Positions 1-11,010 of a stretch of 64,000 nucleotides of DNA are shown piece by piece. Within the stretch, counting starts at the first letter, position 1. Every line of letters begins with the position of its first letter. A program made the translations under genes and the position numbers. The stretch comes from Brachionus manjavacas (lineage: Eukaryota; Rotifera; Eurotatoria; Ploima; Brachionidae). The notes under the pieces are model-generated. The model had not been told where the DNA came from and made no database searches. It saw only the letters and a program-made list of their open reading frames with translations. Location of the stretch: the NCBI GenBank assembly GCA_019054805.1, contig JAHQIY010000007.1, forward strand, positions 5,523,501 to 5,587,500. The letters are read 5' to 3'.

Positions 1-583
1 TTCACGATATTTTACCATATTTACCGTAAAATATGGTAATCTAAAAAAGGGTATTTTTCGTAAAATAACGATAATTATCGTAAATTAACGATAATTATTG
101 TTAAATTCAGTGAAAAAAAAAATTCAAAAGTTTCTCGAAAATTTTTTTTTGAATTTTTGAAAAAGGAAAAAAATTAAATATTGATTGAATTTTTTGACTA
201 AAATTTACGTAAATTTCGATAAATTTTTGTATTAAAAGGCGAAAAATGGTAAAAAATCAACAAAAGCTGCTGTTCAAAAAAAATGAAAGAAATGTTGACT
301 GGTCAAATTATTAAATTCAGATTGTATATATTTTTTTTATACAGCTCTATATAAATGATTTTTGATAGTTTCTGTATTTAATTAAATAATTTAATATGTT
401 CGTACTTAAATATTTAAAAATTAATTTTCAAAATTTGTTTAAAAAAAAAATGTAATTTAATAATGAAAAATCAATTTTTCCTTTTTTGTTGTTTTTTTAC
501 CATTTTTCGCCTTTTTCTACAAATATTTATCGAAATTTACGTAAATTTTAGTCAAAAAATTCAATCAATATTCAATTTTTTTG
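1..583. repeat. Foldback (inverted-repeat) element, right outer arm missing
   Basis: The stretch 172-265 reappears in reverse complement at about 487-583, so the two arms of roughly 95 bp would fold on each other. The outer part (1-130), with short palindromes such as ACGATAATTATCGT, is matched in reverse complement at 19250-19375. That marks it as the terminal sequence of a dispersed element. After 583 the outer right arm is absent and LINE sequence follows directly. No coding capacity is seen. The internal loop (270-486) is plain AT-rich DNA. The family is not recognised; a foldback or large MITE is the simplest description. Confidence 0.6.
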
Positions 584-1915
584 AACATAATTCACTCCTT
601 ATACAGAAGCAATCTGGATTTCGGAATCACCGGCGAACATCAGATAATCTATTCTTTTTAATTCAAAAAATTGTGGAATCATTTAATAGAAAAAAAAGAG
701 TTTGTGGCCTTTTTTTTGATATTTCTAAAGCCTTTGATAGGGTTTGGCATGAAGGTCTACTTTTTAAATTGATTAAAATGAATCCACCTCATTACTTGAC
801 TAACTGGATTAGATCCTTTTTAGATAGTAGGACATTTAAGGTAAATGTGAATGATCATCTGAGCGAAGAATATAAAATAACTGCAGGTGTTCCTCAAGGC
901 TCAGTAATTAGTCCTCTTTTATTTAGTATATATATTAATGACATCCCAAAAAGAAACAAAACAAATAATGAATAATCTCTGCTTTTTGCAGATGATTTAG
1001 TTACATTCTTCATTTATAACAAAAAGGGGAACCTAGAAAATAAGATAAATAAATACACCAACGAACTAGAACAATGGCTTATTAAATGGAAAATGAAGAT
1101 ATCAGTTGAAAAGTCGTGTTCAGTAGTCTTTTCTAGGTACAAAAAAGAGAGTGATAATCTAAGCTTAAAAACTTATGGAAACAGAATAATGAACCAAAAA
1201 TAAATCAAGTTTCTTGGTATAAAATTTGATTCAAAATTAAATTTTAATTTACTGGTAAACGAAATTAAAGAACGCCGCAATAAAAGGCTTAATATTATTA
1301 AGATGTTGTCAAATAAAAAATGGGTTCTCAATCAAAACACACTAGGAAATTTATATAAATCATTAGTTGGTTCAATTTTAGACTATTCATTTTGAGAAAA
1401 TAATATCAAAAAAAAAAACAAGCAATACAGAATACAGCAGTAAGATCTATCCTTAAGTTAAAATATGATACTCCCTCCAACATCGTGCATCATGAGGCTT
1501 TTAATTAACTTAAATTACTAACAGTCTCAAATCGACTTTTTGAGTTGAGTGAGAGATATGTTGGGACAGGACTGAGTCATTCTATTCCATTGATTGTAAA
1601 ACTGGTGGAAGAATACAAAGAAGGTTTCGAATCGAGATATATTGGATATCCAATTCCATTGTGTAATTGCTACCTTACAATTTCCTCTTTTTTTCCTGAA
1701 ACTTGAACTACGTAAACATGTGCCACATGTAACAATCTATTTTTATTTTTGTCTTATTAGCTTTCATTTTTTTTAGATTATTTACTTTATTTTGATTGTT
1801 TTTTTGTCTCATTTTATTAACTTTCATTTTATATTTTTATTTATATTTTATTTATTTTTTTTATTCTGAAGGAGCTCTAGCTCGGTACAGAAAATAAATA
1901 AACAAAATAAAAAAG
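572..1915 (+). mobile_element. 5'-truncated LINE (main family), copy A
   Basis: This is a degenerate 3' half of the LINE that is nearly intact at 43563-47880. It begins inside ORF2 in the reverse transcriptase just upstream of the QSGF motif. It keeps the blocks KAFDRVWHEG, GVPQGSVISPLLFS and FADD and the usual C-terminus ending in PTPLCNCY, then a 3' UTR with the hairpin around GGAGCTCTAGCTCGG and an AAATAAAT-rich tail. Several stops and frameshifts interrupt it, including one just before the FADD block. It joins the foldback arm at about 572-583. 5' truncation is normal for target-primed reverse transcription. Confidence 0.88.
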
Positions 1916-2329
1916 TTGGCTTATTAACTAATTTTGATTTTTTTTCTTAAATAGCTTTGGCTCGATTAGAAAACAAAAAAATGATTATTAGGAAATTCCT
2001 TTTTCCAAGGCAAAAAAAAATTTTAAGACCTTTTAATGGTTCTGTTAATACAAAAAAAATTCTTTTACTTGATATCTGTTTAAATTTTTTTTTATTATAT
2101 GAACAATATCTAAAAGAGTTCTTCCAAACCTGACCAACTTATTAACTTTTACAGTTTTCATTTCTGTGATTTTCGAACAAAGTATCTCTTTGAATTAAGC
2201 CAAATAAAACAAAAACAGATCAAAAACCCTTATCTCCATTTTAGTTTTTTTAATAGAATAGAAGGTCAGGAGTCAGAAAAAACTAAATTCATAAAATTAA
2301 TTTTTCATAGATTTAGCTAATTATGTTTA
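1916..2329. other. AT-rich spacer, nothing recognised
   Basis: There is no coding potential, RNA gene or repeat that can be supported in these roughly 400 bases. Confidence 0.5.
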
Positions 2330-2945
2330 AAAACGGGGTTAAATGGTAAATTATGTTACACCATTTCACCCCATAAATCACCAAATCTACCCCAATTTTC
2401 ACATATTTAGACCATAAACAAAAAAAAGAAAATAAAACAAAAATAAGACAAAAAAAATAATAAAATGTTACGTATGTATGATTCAAATTGAAGAAGATAA
2501 AGACAATTCTAATAAATGGCTTAGATGCGAAAACTGTGTTTTTGGTCTTGTTTTGAATGCTTACCAGAAAAATACAAAAACTCAGCTTACAATGAATACA
2601 AATGCAATTCGTGTTAAGTTTTAGTTTTTTTTTGTTAAATTTAAATTTATAATCGATGTTTTTTACTTGTCTAATGAATTTTTTCTTTTAAATTTTTATT
2701 AAATCGAAATTTTAGTAAAATAAATTAAATTTAGTGTAAAAAAATCAATCTTAATATCTATTAGGGATTATTTAGTGAATTATGGGCTTATGTGGTGAGA
2801 AAACGGGGTAATTTGACACAAATTTGGGGAAACTATGTTAACCATTTTAACTATTTTACACCTCACATAATTACCTGTACGAGGTTATTTGGTGAGAAAA
2901 AAAATTGGGGTAATTTCGGTGACTATTTTTGGAATTTTCTAGTGG
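2330..2945 (+). pseudogene. Decayed DNA-transposon piece with PHD-like zinc finger
   Basis: A cysteine pattern runs from 2466 to about 2614: C-x2-C, then KWLRCENC, then C-x2-C and YKCNSC followed by a stop, with one frame change in the middle. This is the layout of the PHD-type finger that ends many invertebrate pogo-like transposases; that link is family knowledge plus inference. On both sides (2335-2400 and 2770-2940) lie segments rich in TACCCC/GGGGTA and TGGTGA motifs in opposite orientations, which look like decayed terminal inverted repeats. No catalytic domain is visible. Confidence 0.35.
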
Positions 2946-3905
2946 TCATTAGTCCAAATCAGCAATAAAAAAAAAGAGGTCACCAGATTAGGCCGGTTTA
3001 CTATATTAACAAATGTGATAAAGTTGAAAATAGATTAAGAAAAAGAGAAAATCTCAAGAAATATCTTAACGACATATTTTAGTCTTTATAATGATATTGG
3101 TGAACAGAAAGAAAGCATTTGTGAAATATCACAAACAATTATTCAATTCTAAACAAAAAATAAAGTTTGAACAAGTCTGTTACTCATTTAGAAATTAAAG
3201 ATATCTTATAAAAACTAAAAAAGTAGAAGGGCCAGGTCTGAATCGTATTCACAACTGCATGTTAAAAAATTTACCTTAAAAGACTTTACTTGAAGTGTGT
3301 CAACTTTGTATCATTTGGTTTGGATGCAAAGTTATGACTTGAGTTATTTTTTTTTAAGTTAAGTCAAAAATACGGACATTAAGATAAAATATAAAAAGAA
3401 GTTTTTTTATTTAAATATTTTTTTGAAAAGGCATATAATATAAAATCACAAATAATTACCAATAAAAAATTAATACTTTTTAAAAAAGTCCTTAAGAAGG
3501 AAAAAATAAATTAGATCAAAATTTAAAAAAAGGATTAATTTTAAATTAAAAAAAAAAGAGGTGCCACGCCAAAGCAGAAGATTTTTTCGAAAAACAAATG
3601 TCACATTTGCAATCAGCAACCTCAAAAATACCCTAACAAATTTACTCATCCTAAAAAACTAATTAAATTTTAAAATTAAAAATTTTAAATAAAATTTTAT
3701 TTAACTCAATGTAAATAAAGAAAAGATTTTATAAAAATTAAAAGAATTATTTTATTATAAAATTTTTGGTGTTGTAATATTTTGATTGAAAAAAGAAAAA
3801 AATTGATGAAAAAATTATCTTGACTTTAAAATTTACGAAAAAAATAAATTGTGAAACAAAAATTAGGTTCTTAGGAATTCCATTAGACTCGATACTAAAA
3901 TTTAG
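2945..3905 (+). mobile_element. Heavily decayed LINE (second subfamily)
   Basis: Two blocks are recognisable. At 3180-3345 the translation carries GPGLNRIHNCMLKNLP, matching the reverse-transcriptase block GPDQIHNLMLKNLP of the nearly intact LINE at 44 kb. At 3845-3905 it carries KIRFLGIPLDS, matching the KFLGIKFDS block. Everything between is riddled with stops. The nucleotide match is closer to the copy at 15745-17275 than to the copy at 44 kb, so it belongs to the older second subfamily. Confidence 0.55.
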
Positions 3906-3948
3906 TTAAAAAAACATAAGTTATAAATTTGAATTATTTATTATGGTT

Positions 3949-4050
3949 ATTAATAGTTCTTGTAATAATTATTTTCATTTAAAATGTGTTAAAAAAGCTT
4001 ATGCTCCTAAGATTAAAAAATGGCTTTGTGCTAATTGTAACTCTAATTAA
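3949..4050 (+). pseudogene. PHD-finger fragment
   Basis: A short open segment ends in a stop at 4048-4050 and reads CNNYFHLKCVKK then WLCANC, i.e. C-x-x-x-F-H-x2-C followed by W-x-C-x2-C, the second half of a PHD zinc finger. Such fingers occur in LINE ORF1 proteins and in pogo-like transposases as well as in host chromatin proteins. With transposon debris all around, a mobile-element origin is likelier. The first half of the finger was not found. Confidence 0.35.
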
Positions 4051-4261
4051 TTAATCTAAATTTGTTAATCTTATTTTTTTTTATTTTTTAATATAACTTG
4101 TGTCTAAATAAATAAAAAAATTTCAAATCCACATCCACTTTTTGTGTGTATCAATTTTTGTTTATTTATCCATAAAATGTGTGAAAATAAACGCTACCTA
4201 TAAATTTATTTTTAATTTTTTTTTATGTGTTTTTATTCTGTAGTAACATTTATAACAAAAA

Positions 4262-4445
4262 TAAAAATAATTGTCCCTTTTCTATCTTAGTGAATAATGG
4301 GGAGGCACTCATCTCTTTTTCATGAACCTTTTTGAGCAATGGCTCCAATCTGACACAGAGGCTACTGCATCGAGATGATCATCTACACTGCAATTATTAC
4401 CCAGTCGAAACTGGTGCCCCTATTATTATGATGAAAAAGGTTTAA
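4262..4445. repeat. Dispersed repeat R1, copy 1
   Basis: The stretch containing GGGGAGGCACTCATCTC, GAGGCTACTGCATCGAG and TTACCCAGTCGAAACTGG is repeated with few changes at 19388-19549, and its beginning again at 28915-28980. It is much more GC-rich than its surroundings. It has no reading frame. Seen in reverse complement it would end in an ATT-rich tail, which would suit a SINE or a LINE 3' end, but no tRNA-like promoter box is clear. Confidence 0.6.
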
Positions 4446-4810
4446 ACATTCGCCCCGTATTGCAAAGATATTTTGAAGTAGCATTTGCTCGGTAAAAAAC
4501 AAAGGGTCTACCTTTTCAACACAAAAAAATAAACACAATTTCAAAACGCTCAGCACAAAATGATTTCTTCTCAACACAAAAGTTAAAATTTAAAAAAAAA
4601 AAACTTATGGCACAAAAATTAAAAATGAAGAAATGCATTCAACACAGAAAATTATTTAAAAAAAAAAAACACTAAACACAAAAATGCTTTTTAAGTAGCT
4701 TTAAAAATTTTTAAAAAAGTTCAAAGAATATATTCTCTTAATGGAGCGAAATTTAACAAAAATTAATTTCAATTTTTTTTCTAATTGAAATATTATGTTT
4801 TTATTTAGAA

Positions 4811-5053
4811 ATGAATTTAAGAAATAATAAACAAATTGTTTACTTAACCCAAGATAAACCAAAAAAAAGGCGTAATGAAAAGATCGCAAAGGTTGCTGAC
4901 AAATCATTAAAGGATGCTGACCCTTTGCCATCAACAGCAAAAAATCGCAAAAAAAAAGACGTTAGTCCAAATCCCAGTCCAAAAATATCTGGTCAAAAAA
5001 CTCGAGTCCTAAAAACTCAAGTCCATCAAAAAATGAATCTGCATCAATGTTAG
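4811..5053 (+). CDS. Lys/Pro/Ser-rich open frame, unrecognised
   Basis: An 80-codon open frame encodes a basic, low-complexity peptide with clusters such as KPKKRR and NRKKKD. I do not recognise it. It may be a fragment of a LINE ORF1 linker, which has similar composition, or chance. No splice sites or neighbouring exons support a host gene. Confidence 0.15.
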   Translation: MNLRNNKQIVYLTQDKPKKRRNEKIAKVADKSLKDADPLPSTAKNRKKKDVSPNPSPKISGQKTRVLKTQVHQKMNLHQC

Positions 5054-5564
5054 AAATGTCTTATTCAATTAAGACTAATTTGCCGTGGTGCCTAGGCCTT
5101 CAAAGTGTTACATTAAACTGGATAAAAAAATGGCTTGTTGGGAAAATTTTAAAAAAATTTATTGAAGATTGAAATTTATTGAAATTTATTATTGATTGTG
5201 CTGAAATAATATTCCCAAAAATAAATAAATAAAAAAGAGTTTCCAAATTTTTTTTTTAATTTCCATTAAAAATTAAATTCATCCTATTTCACTAAAAAGT
5301 TTAATTTCAAATATGTAAATGCTTGCAATATTAACTTAAAATTATTTTTTTATTTTAAACTTAAAAAAATGTTTGAAACATCGCACTTTCTCAATGTTAT
5401 TTCAACATTGGATGCATTTTGGAAGTAAAACACAAAAAATTAAGCCATGCTGAATTTAAAATAATTTTTTTTGAAAATTAAACTAATTTTAATTTGTATT
5501 CCCTTTTTGAATATGTCCCCATATTTTCTGAGAATGGAACATGGGACATGAACGCGAGATCACT

Positions 5565-5640
5565 GTAACATATATCGAATATCTAACTCAATTGTGTAAT
5601 TGCTACCTTCTTTTCATGAACTCTCAAATATTTAAAAATG
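5565..5640 (+). mobile_element. LINE 3'-end fragment
   Basis: The sequence reading IEYLTQLCNCYL matches the conserved C-terminus of ORF2 (IEYPTPLCNCYL) in the main LINE family. Only about 75 bp remains, without the usual 3' hairpin. Confidence 0.6.
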
Positions 5641-5663
5641 TGTAGGCTGTAGGAGAATAAATC

Positions 5664-5850
5664 AAAACATAGAGAAATAGAAAAACGTAGAAAATTACAA
5701 CATAAAAAAAACGTGGAATTTAATTAATTTAAAGTAGAAAAAATAAAACATAGAAAAATTCAAGAAATTTTGCATTTTCTATGTTTTTTTTCTACAATAA
5801 ATTAATTAAATTCTACGTTTTTTCATGGTAAGATAATTTCTATGTTTTAA
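5664..5850. repeat. Palindromic (MITE-like) repeat
   Basis: The left arm (5664-5760) and right arm (5770-5850) are reverse complements with a few differences; both contain TTTAATTAATTTA and ACATAGAAAA. The structure folds into a long hairpin around a short loop near 5765. No target duplication was identified. Confidence 0.55.
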
Positions 5851-6272
5851 ATAAATAATAACAAGTTTCAATAAGTTTCCTTTCCTTTCTATGAATAAAA
5901 ACTTAAAAAAGATACTAAGAAAAAAGATGCAAGAGGGCAAAAAACAGGGAATAAAAAGTACCAAGCAAGTTTATTTTTCTTCATTGTCAATTAGCCTTTT
6001 CATACTAATCTACAATGCAAAGATAACAATCTTAGAATTTTTTTACATTTAAAAAATTTCAAAAGTAAAAAAAACTCTAAAAAAATTTTCCATATCGAAT
6101 AATATAAAATGTAAGCGTTGTCAAGAATTTTTTAACGCGTTTGTTAAATTATCCTTAGTAAAATTGCATTAAAAAGCTGTGCAAATTGGAAAAAAAAATT
6201 AATCAAAAAAAGGATTGCCGCATAAAAAATAATTTTTAAATTAATTTAAAATTTTTATGCAAAAAGCGTTAC

Positions 6273-7044
6273 CTGTGTACAACGCGTGTAACTTTTCGTC
6301 TAAATTGTCACACAAGAAAGTAACTCCGAGGGGAAAGAGTGGCGCCGATCCGAAGCTCATCAACATTTGACTTATAATAAAAATAGCATATGGCACATCA
6401 TTTGACAGATCTCTAGTGCATTCTCTACCTTCAGCAGAGTTTTCGTTCTTCTGTATTTCTGTGATTGATTCCGTGCTGGAATTTGAAAAATTAGACCAAA
6501 AATCTTCGTACAAAAATTTGCAATAGTCTATGTAATTAGCACTCATGTTACTTTTGGGATTTGTGTAGTTAAAACTAACGATTGTGTACTTGCCGCCGAT
6601 AAAGTATGGCAGGGTAAAAGTAACTAAACCAATTGCGTAGACAATTCCTGTCACAGCTAAAATGCGACATTTGTTGTACTTTGATCCTACAAAACTGAGA
6701 AATGGTGTAGCAAAGACGCCCATAATGTCAAAAGATGACAGAATAAATCCGATTTTGGATGTAGAAAGGTTAAAATGAGTCTGTAGATCAATCGTAATGG
6801 CAGGTATGTAGCCCCCTTGGATCATTTGGGTCATTAGACCAAGTAGACTAAGTAGGACCAGAAAAACAATAACACTATGGAATTTACACTTTTTAAAATT
6901 AAAAAAACATTTTTTGCAGCACGATTTTGGCGACTTAGTCTCTGCAGTTGTTCCTGAAGTTGTTGCGTCCGAGTCTTGTTCGCTTATATCAGTAAGGTTG
7001 TCCATTAGTGTTGTTTTATTTACTCTTCCATTTACTAATTTCAA
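6273..7044 (-). CDS. SLCO/OATP organic anion transporter, first coding exon
   Basis: OATPs are 12-helix plasma-membrane transporters of organic anions (major facilitator superfamily). This exon encodes the first 257 residues. A short cytoplasmic N-terminus has a cysteine cluster (CCKKC, about residue 43). Helices follow near residues 55-75, 93-115 and 128-150 with OATP-like motifs (FDIMG, LPYFIGGKYT). Then comes an extracellular loop with NYT/NMS/NFS glycosylation sites, and a helix pair around ISQMLMSFGSAPLFPLG ending in LHALYTG. At 6273 a good donor (ACACAG then GTAACG) ends the exon in phase 1. None of the remaining exons (helices 6-12, Kazal-like loop) was found between here and position 1, so they lie outside the window across a long repeat-filled intron or are lost. 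The family call is firm; the orthologue is not named. Confidence 0.8.
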
Positions 7045-8149
7045 ATTAATATAAAATAAAAAATTTTAATTTATAAATGTTTCTAAATTCTGTATTTCTA
7101 TAGGAACTTTTTTTTAATACTGCTAATAAAGTAAAAAATAATGGAAATATTACTAAGGCTACAGAAATAAAAAATTTAATTTTAGAATTTTTTGAAGGTG
7201 AAAAATCAAATTTTTATTAAAGAAGTTTATGCTGAAAATTTAAAATTTTATTTTTTTTTGTTTTGAATTTATTTTTAAAATGCCGATTAAGCATGGATAT
7301 AAATAATTGTTATGGGAATCATGAGTTTGAGAGAACAATAAAATGTGATTATTTAATAGGCAATTTTTAATGAGAAAAGATACTGAAATAATGAAAAAAG
7401 CTCATTTGCTTATTTGAGTCGAATTAGAGGCATTGATTTTAGATTTTTTTAGATTTTGAATCAAGAATTGTTTGTGACTTAAAGCTGAAAAATTTTCGCA
7501 AATTCTCAAATATTTGTTTAAGGTATTTAATATTGAATTATTATGTAATAATCACGTTTTATATTTAAACGAAAAAATAAACTATAACAAAATCAGCTGA
7601 GGGATTAAATATTTCAAAATAACTTTCGATTTGAATTTTTTCATAAAATTCCTTTTTATTTACTTAGAAAAATGATACATCAACAAATTTTTTTCTAAAT
7701 ACATTTTTTTAATTGGTGTCTTTGACTTTCAGTCATTGATAATTTTGGTTTTTCTTCAATTAAATTATCTTTTAATTGTTAGAAACTTTCTTAATTATAG
7801 ATTTTCAAAAATAGAGAAAATTTGCTACAATAGTGTTTATTCTGATAAAAAAGATTTTTTCAATTGGAATTGATAAAAAATTATCAAAGTAATGCGATTT
7901 TTTAAATTTGTAAAAAAAAATGAATTTTTTTATGATTTTACTTTAATAAAAAGGCGAAAAATAATTTTGTTATAGAATTTTTCAATTTTAATTGTTGAAA
8001 ATACTCTAAAATTTTTTTTTTTTTACAAAATCAAAATTAAATACTCCTTGAGAATTTTGAGAAAATTTTTCTTTTCAGAGTAGGGGTAAAACCCATCAAC
8101 AGAAATTTAAAATAAATTTACATTTTTCTTATTTATTTAGAAACTTTGT
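7045..8149. other. AT-rich stretch upstream of the OATP exon
   Basis: This should hold the OATP promoter and 5' UTR, since the gene reads leftward from 7044. No recognisable TATA box, exon or repeat can be singled out in the AT-rich background. Confidence 0.3.
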
Positions 8150-8240
8150 AAGGCGATGTAAAGTAAAATTTTTAATTTTTTTTACTTTACATCGCCTTGA
8201 AGGCATTTGGTAAAAAAATAATAATAATAATATATTATTT
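8150..8240 (+). repeat. 19-bp inverted repeat and LINE-like 3' tail
   Basis: AAGGCGATGTAAAGTAAAA (8150-8168) is followed by its exact reverse complement at 8180-8198. The right arm then runs into CGCCTTGAAGGC and an ATAATAATAAT tail. The same end, ACATCGCC(T)nnAAGGCG plus an AT-rich trinucleotide tail, occurs at 20050-20120 (minus) and 39525-39575 (plus). It looks like the 3' terminus of a LINE or SINE family, here duplicated head to head. Confidence 0.5.
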
Positions 8241-9574
8241 ATGCTTTACAAAAAAAAGCGATATAGAAATTATAAGAATTTAGTTGATATAAAATTTATT
8301 TTAAAATATATATTTAATTTTTTTTTAAAGCAAAAGTTTCATAATCATGATACAAAAAAAATACAATAAAAATACATTATTCAAAAATATTTCAAATCAA
8401 ATAGAAAAATTTTTATTTAGTTTTTTTTTTACTGATAGACCTGCATCCGAAATTTTTAGTAAATTTCTAGATAAGTTTTGCTGTTGGAATCGGAACAGCT
8501 TTTAAATTATAAATAATCGAATAATTAAATAATTTTTTGCATCATCATGAATTATTTGCATCTTCATTGTTACTTTACTAGTTTAAGTTTAGCACCTATC
8601 AAAAAAATTTTTATGCATTAGATAAAATTTAAGGAACTTTATAAGTTATTTTTATGCAGTTATCAATTATTAAATAAATTTTTAAAGCTTAAGAAATAAA
8701 TTTTTTATCACTTTTTTATAGCATGAAATATGATTTTTACATCTTAAAAAAATAAAAGCTATTTATTATTTAAATAGACTTTGAGTAATGAAACTTCTTG
8801 AGCTATTTTTCGTATATTAAAAGAAAGTGAAACAGATATTAGGTATTACAAAATTGGGTTCACAATATTTAAAAAAACATATAGTAAAATGGGAATATCA
8901 AGAAAAGGAAGCTTCTAGACAATTGAAAGATTTGGCTGTTGCAAGTCACTCCCGTGGAAATTCATGGACAAAAATTGATAAGGGAGACTTTTTTTCAGGA
9001 TCTCTTGAGCTCTCAACAAAAACATCCTCATAGTCCTTTATGAGTGATAAGATTAACTCGTTTTTGAAGAGAAAACAGTTTTTAACATATCTTGTAAAGA
9101 GTTTTTTAAACCTGATTTTGATTGTGTCAATTTTTTGATTTTCAAGAAAAAAAAGATGATTTCTGAGGGTGTTTCATATGGGAGGTGATAAATCGACTTA
9201 AAAGAAATATATCGTTTTACTGAATAAATTTTACTGCAGATTAAAATACTTTTGCTGAGAAAATTCAAAATACTGAAAAAATAAATATTTTTGCTATTTC
9301 TTTTTAATTAATTTACTGAAGTATATTTACTGATTAAATATACATTATTTTACTGACCATATAATATTTTGTCTATTTTAGAGTACTTGTAATTTATGAA
9401 AATTAGTATGTGAAGCTAAACTAAATATGAAGAAGCTGTAATCATTTAAAGACCCTACTAGAGCATTATAAATACTCGATAGGGTTTTTTTTTTTAATTC
9501 CAAGATTTGTGTGAAAGAATTTTAATTATATTTATCCTGTCATGAAATCTAGATCGAATAAATTCAATTTGTTG
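8241..9574. other. AT-rich stretch, one weak open frame
   Basis: No recognisable gene. An open stretch at about 8827-9033 (plus, ending TKTSS-stop) has fairly normal codon composition but no ATG start, clear splice partner or homology that I recognise. Confidence 0.3.
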
Positions 9575-9631
9575 AAATTTGACGAAAACTTATGCTTTAA
9601 ACGGTTTAAAGCATAAGTTTTCGTCAAATTT
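9575..9631. repeat. Perfect 57-bp palindrome
   Basis: Two 28-bp arms (9575-9602 and 9604-9631) are exact reverse complements around a single G. The core reads GCTTTAAACGGTTTAAAGC. A duplex this perfect in a region of decayed repeats is either recent or maintained. It is not a recognised element end. Confidence 0.85.
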
Positions 9632-9719
9632 TATCCCAAGGAAGATTGGACAATAACTATATGGAATTTGCTTATCGAAAAGAATTAAATTAAGCTTTTG
9701 ATTTTTGGAGGGATTCCCT

Positions 9720-10400
9720 GAAAAATTGTATAATTGCTTTTTCAGGAGACATCTTAAGCCTCCATTTTTTTAACCAAATTTCAATATTTTTAAGGTAATC
9801 ATTTACCTGCTTAGAAGTGTTTCCATATTTTTTGTAAATGAAAAAGGTGACTAGGTCATCAGCAAACAAGAGAGAGAATGAGGCATTTTTTGAGCTTTTT
9901 TTAGGTATATCGTTGATAAAAATTAAAAATAAAAGAGAACTAATTACCTGACCTTGAGGGACACCGGTTTCAATATTAACATGATCAGACTCGTAGTTAT
10001 TGAGATTTACAAAGAACTTAAGATTATTTAGAAAATTTTTTACCCATTCAATGATATATAGAGGGGCTTCAGTTTTAATAAGTTTGTAAATGATACCGAT
10101 ATGCCAAACTTTGTCAAAGGCTTTAAAAATATCAAAAAAAAGAGTTCAAGCTTTTTTTTTCTTTGTTAGTGTTTCCGAAACTTTTTGTGTTAGGAAAACA
10201 AGATTATCGGAAATTCTACGATGCTGCCTAGAACCAGATTGTTCCTTACAAATCAAACCTTTATTTATAATAACAGTCATTAGAACAGAACTTTTAACTT
10301 TGAAGAAGACCCTCACAACGAATTTAGAAGATAACTTGTTTTAGTATTTTCTTCAGCCAGCATTCCTCTACATAAACTTGAGAATACTCGTTTGAATAAG
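9720..10400 (-). mobile_element. LINE reverse-transcriptase fragment (third subfamily)
   Basis: Read leftward, the frame gives QSGSRQHRRISDN, FDIFKAFDKVWH, GVPQGQVIS and FADDLVTFF, i.e. fingers and palm of a LINE reverse transcriptase including the catalytic FADD. It differs at many positions from the other copies, so it is a separate subfamily. It starts just upstream of the QSGS block and stops soon after the palm, with at least two stops or frameshifts. The 119-bp segment 10267-10385 is duplicated in inverted orientation at 11712-11830. Confidence 0.8.
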
Positions 10401-10554
10401 TTTTTAAGTAAGCATTCAAGTTAGTTAACAGAAATTATGTAAGCAACTTTCGCAACTTTTACCAACTTTTGGGGCAAAAAAAGGCAACTATCGGTCGTCC
10501 CTGGTCATTACTCAATTATAAGATAAATCATAAGATAAAATTATTAATTTAAAT

Positions 10555-11010
10555 CTAATGCTCCTTCAGAACAAAAGTATTAAATCAAATAAAAAAAAAA
10601 TTTAAAAGGAGAAGAAATTTAAAAATAGATATATTCAAATACCGAGTAAAAGCTTAACATGTTAAAATATTTTACTGTTCAGGAAAAAAGAAGAAATTAA
10701 AAGACAATGATTTTACAATTATGTCGGAAGCTTTATATATTTAGATTGGAAGCTGGCATTTTAATCTACCACCAGTCTGAAAACCAATGGAATAGAAAAA
10801 GATAAGATTAAGACCAAACGTTGTTGAGACCAAGTGCTCTCCAAAGAATCTTTTTTTTTTAAATTTGAGATCTAAAATTGAAATTTATCTCAATTTCTTT
10901 TTGTTCCAAATTTATTTGCTTTTTCAGAAAGGTCTATTTGAAAGAGCATCTTTTTCCCATCTTATCAGGAATATCTAACCAGAACATATTCCAAAATTTT
11001 TCTTTCATCG
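10555..11010 (-). mobile_element. LINE with large internal deletion
   Basis: Reading leftward, the segment begins in the pre-RT linker (blocks matching 45340-45500 of the nearly intact LINE, with GEHL-type sequence at 10830-10850). It then jumps to the extreme C-terminal part (10760-10800, matching 43875-43900) and the 3' UTR, ending with the TTCTGAAGGAG motif at about 10560. The whole polymerase core is missing, so this is an internally deleted copy or the product of a template jump. Confidence 0.6.

Noticed and set aside
6273-7044. Other major facilitator families (such as SLC16 or SLC43) for the transporter exon
   Set aside because: The FDIMG, LPYFIGGKYT and LHALYTG spacing fits OATP better than other MFS families.
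8827-9033. Open stretch with normal-looking codons
   Set aside because: No ATG, no partner exon and no recognisable family; kept only as a note.
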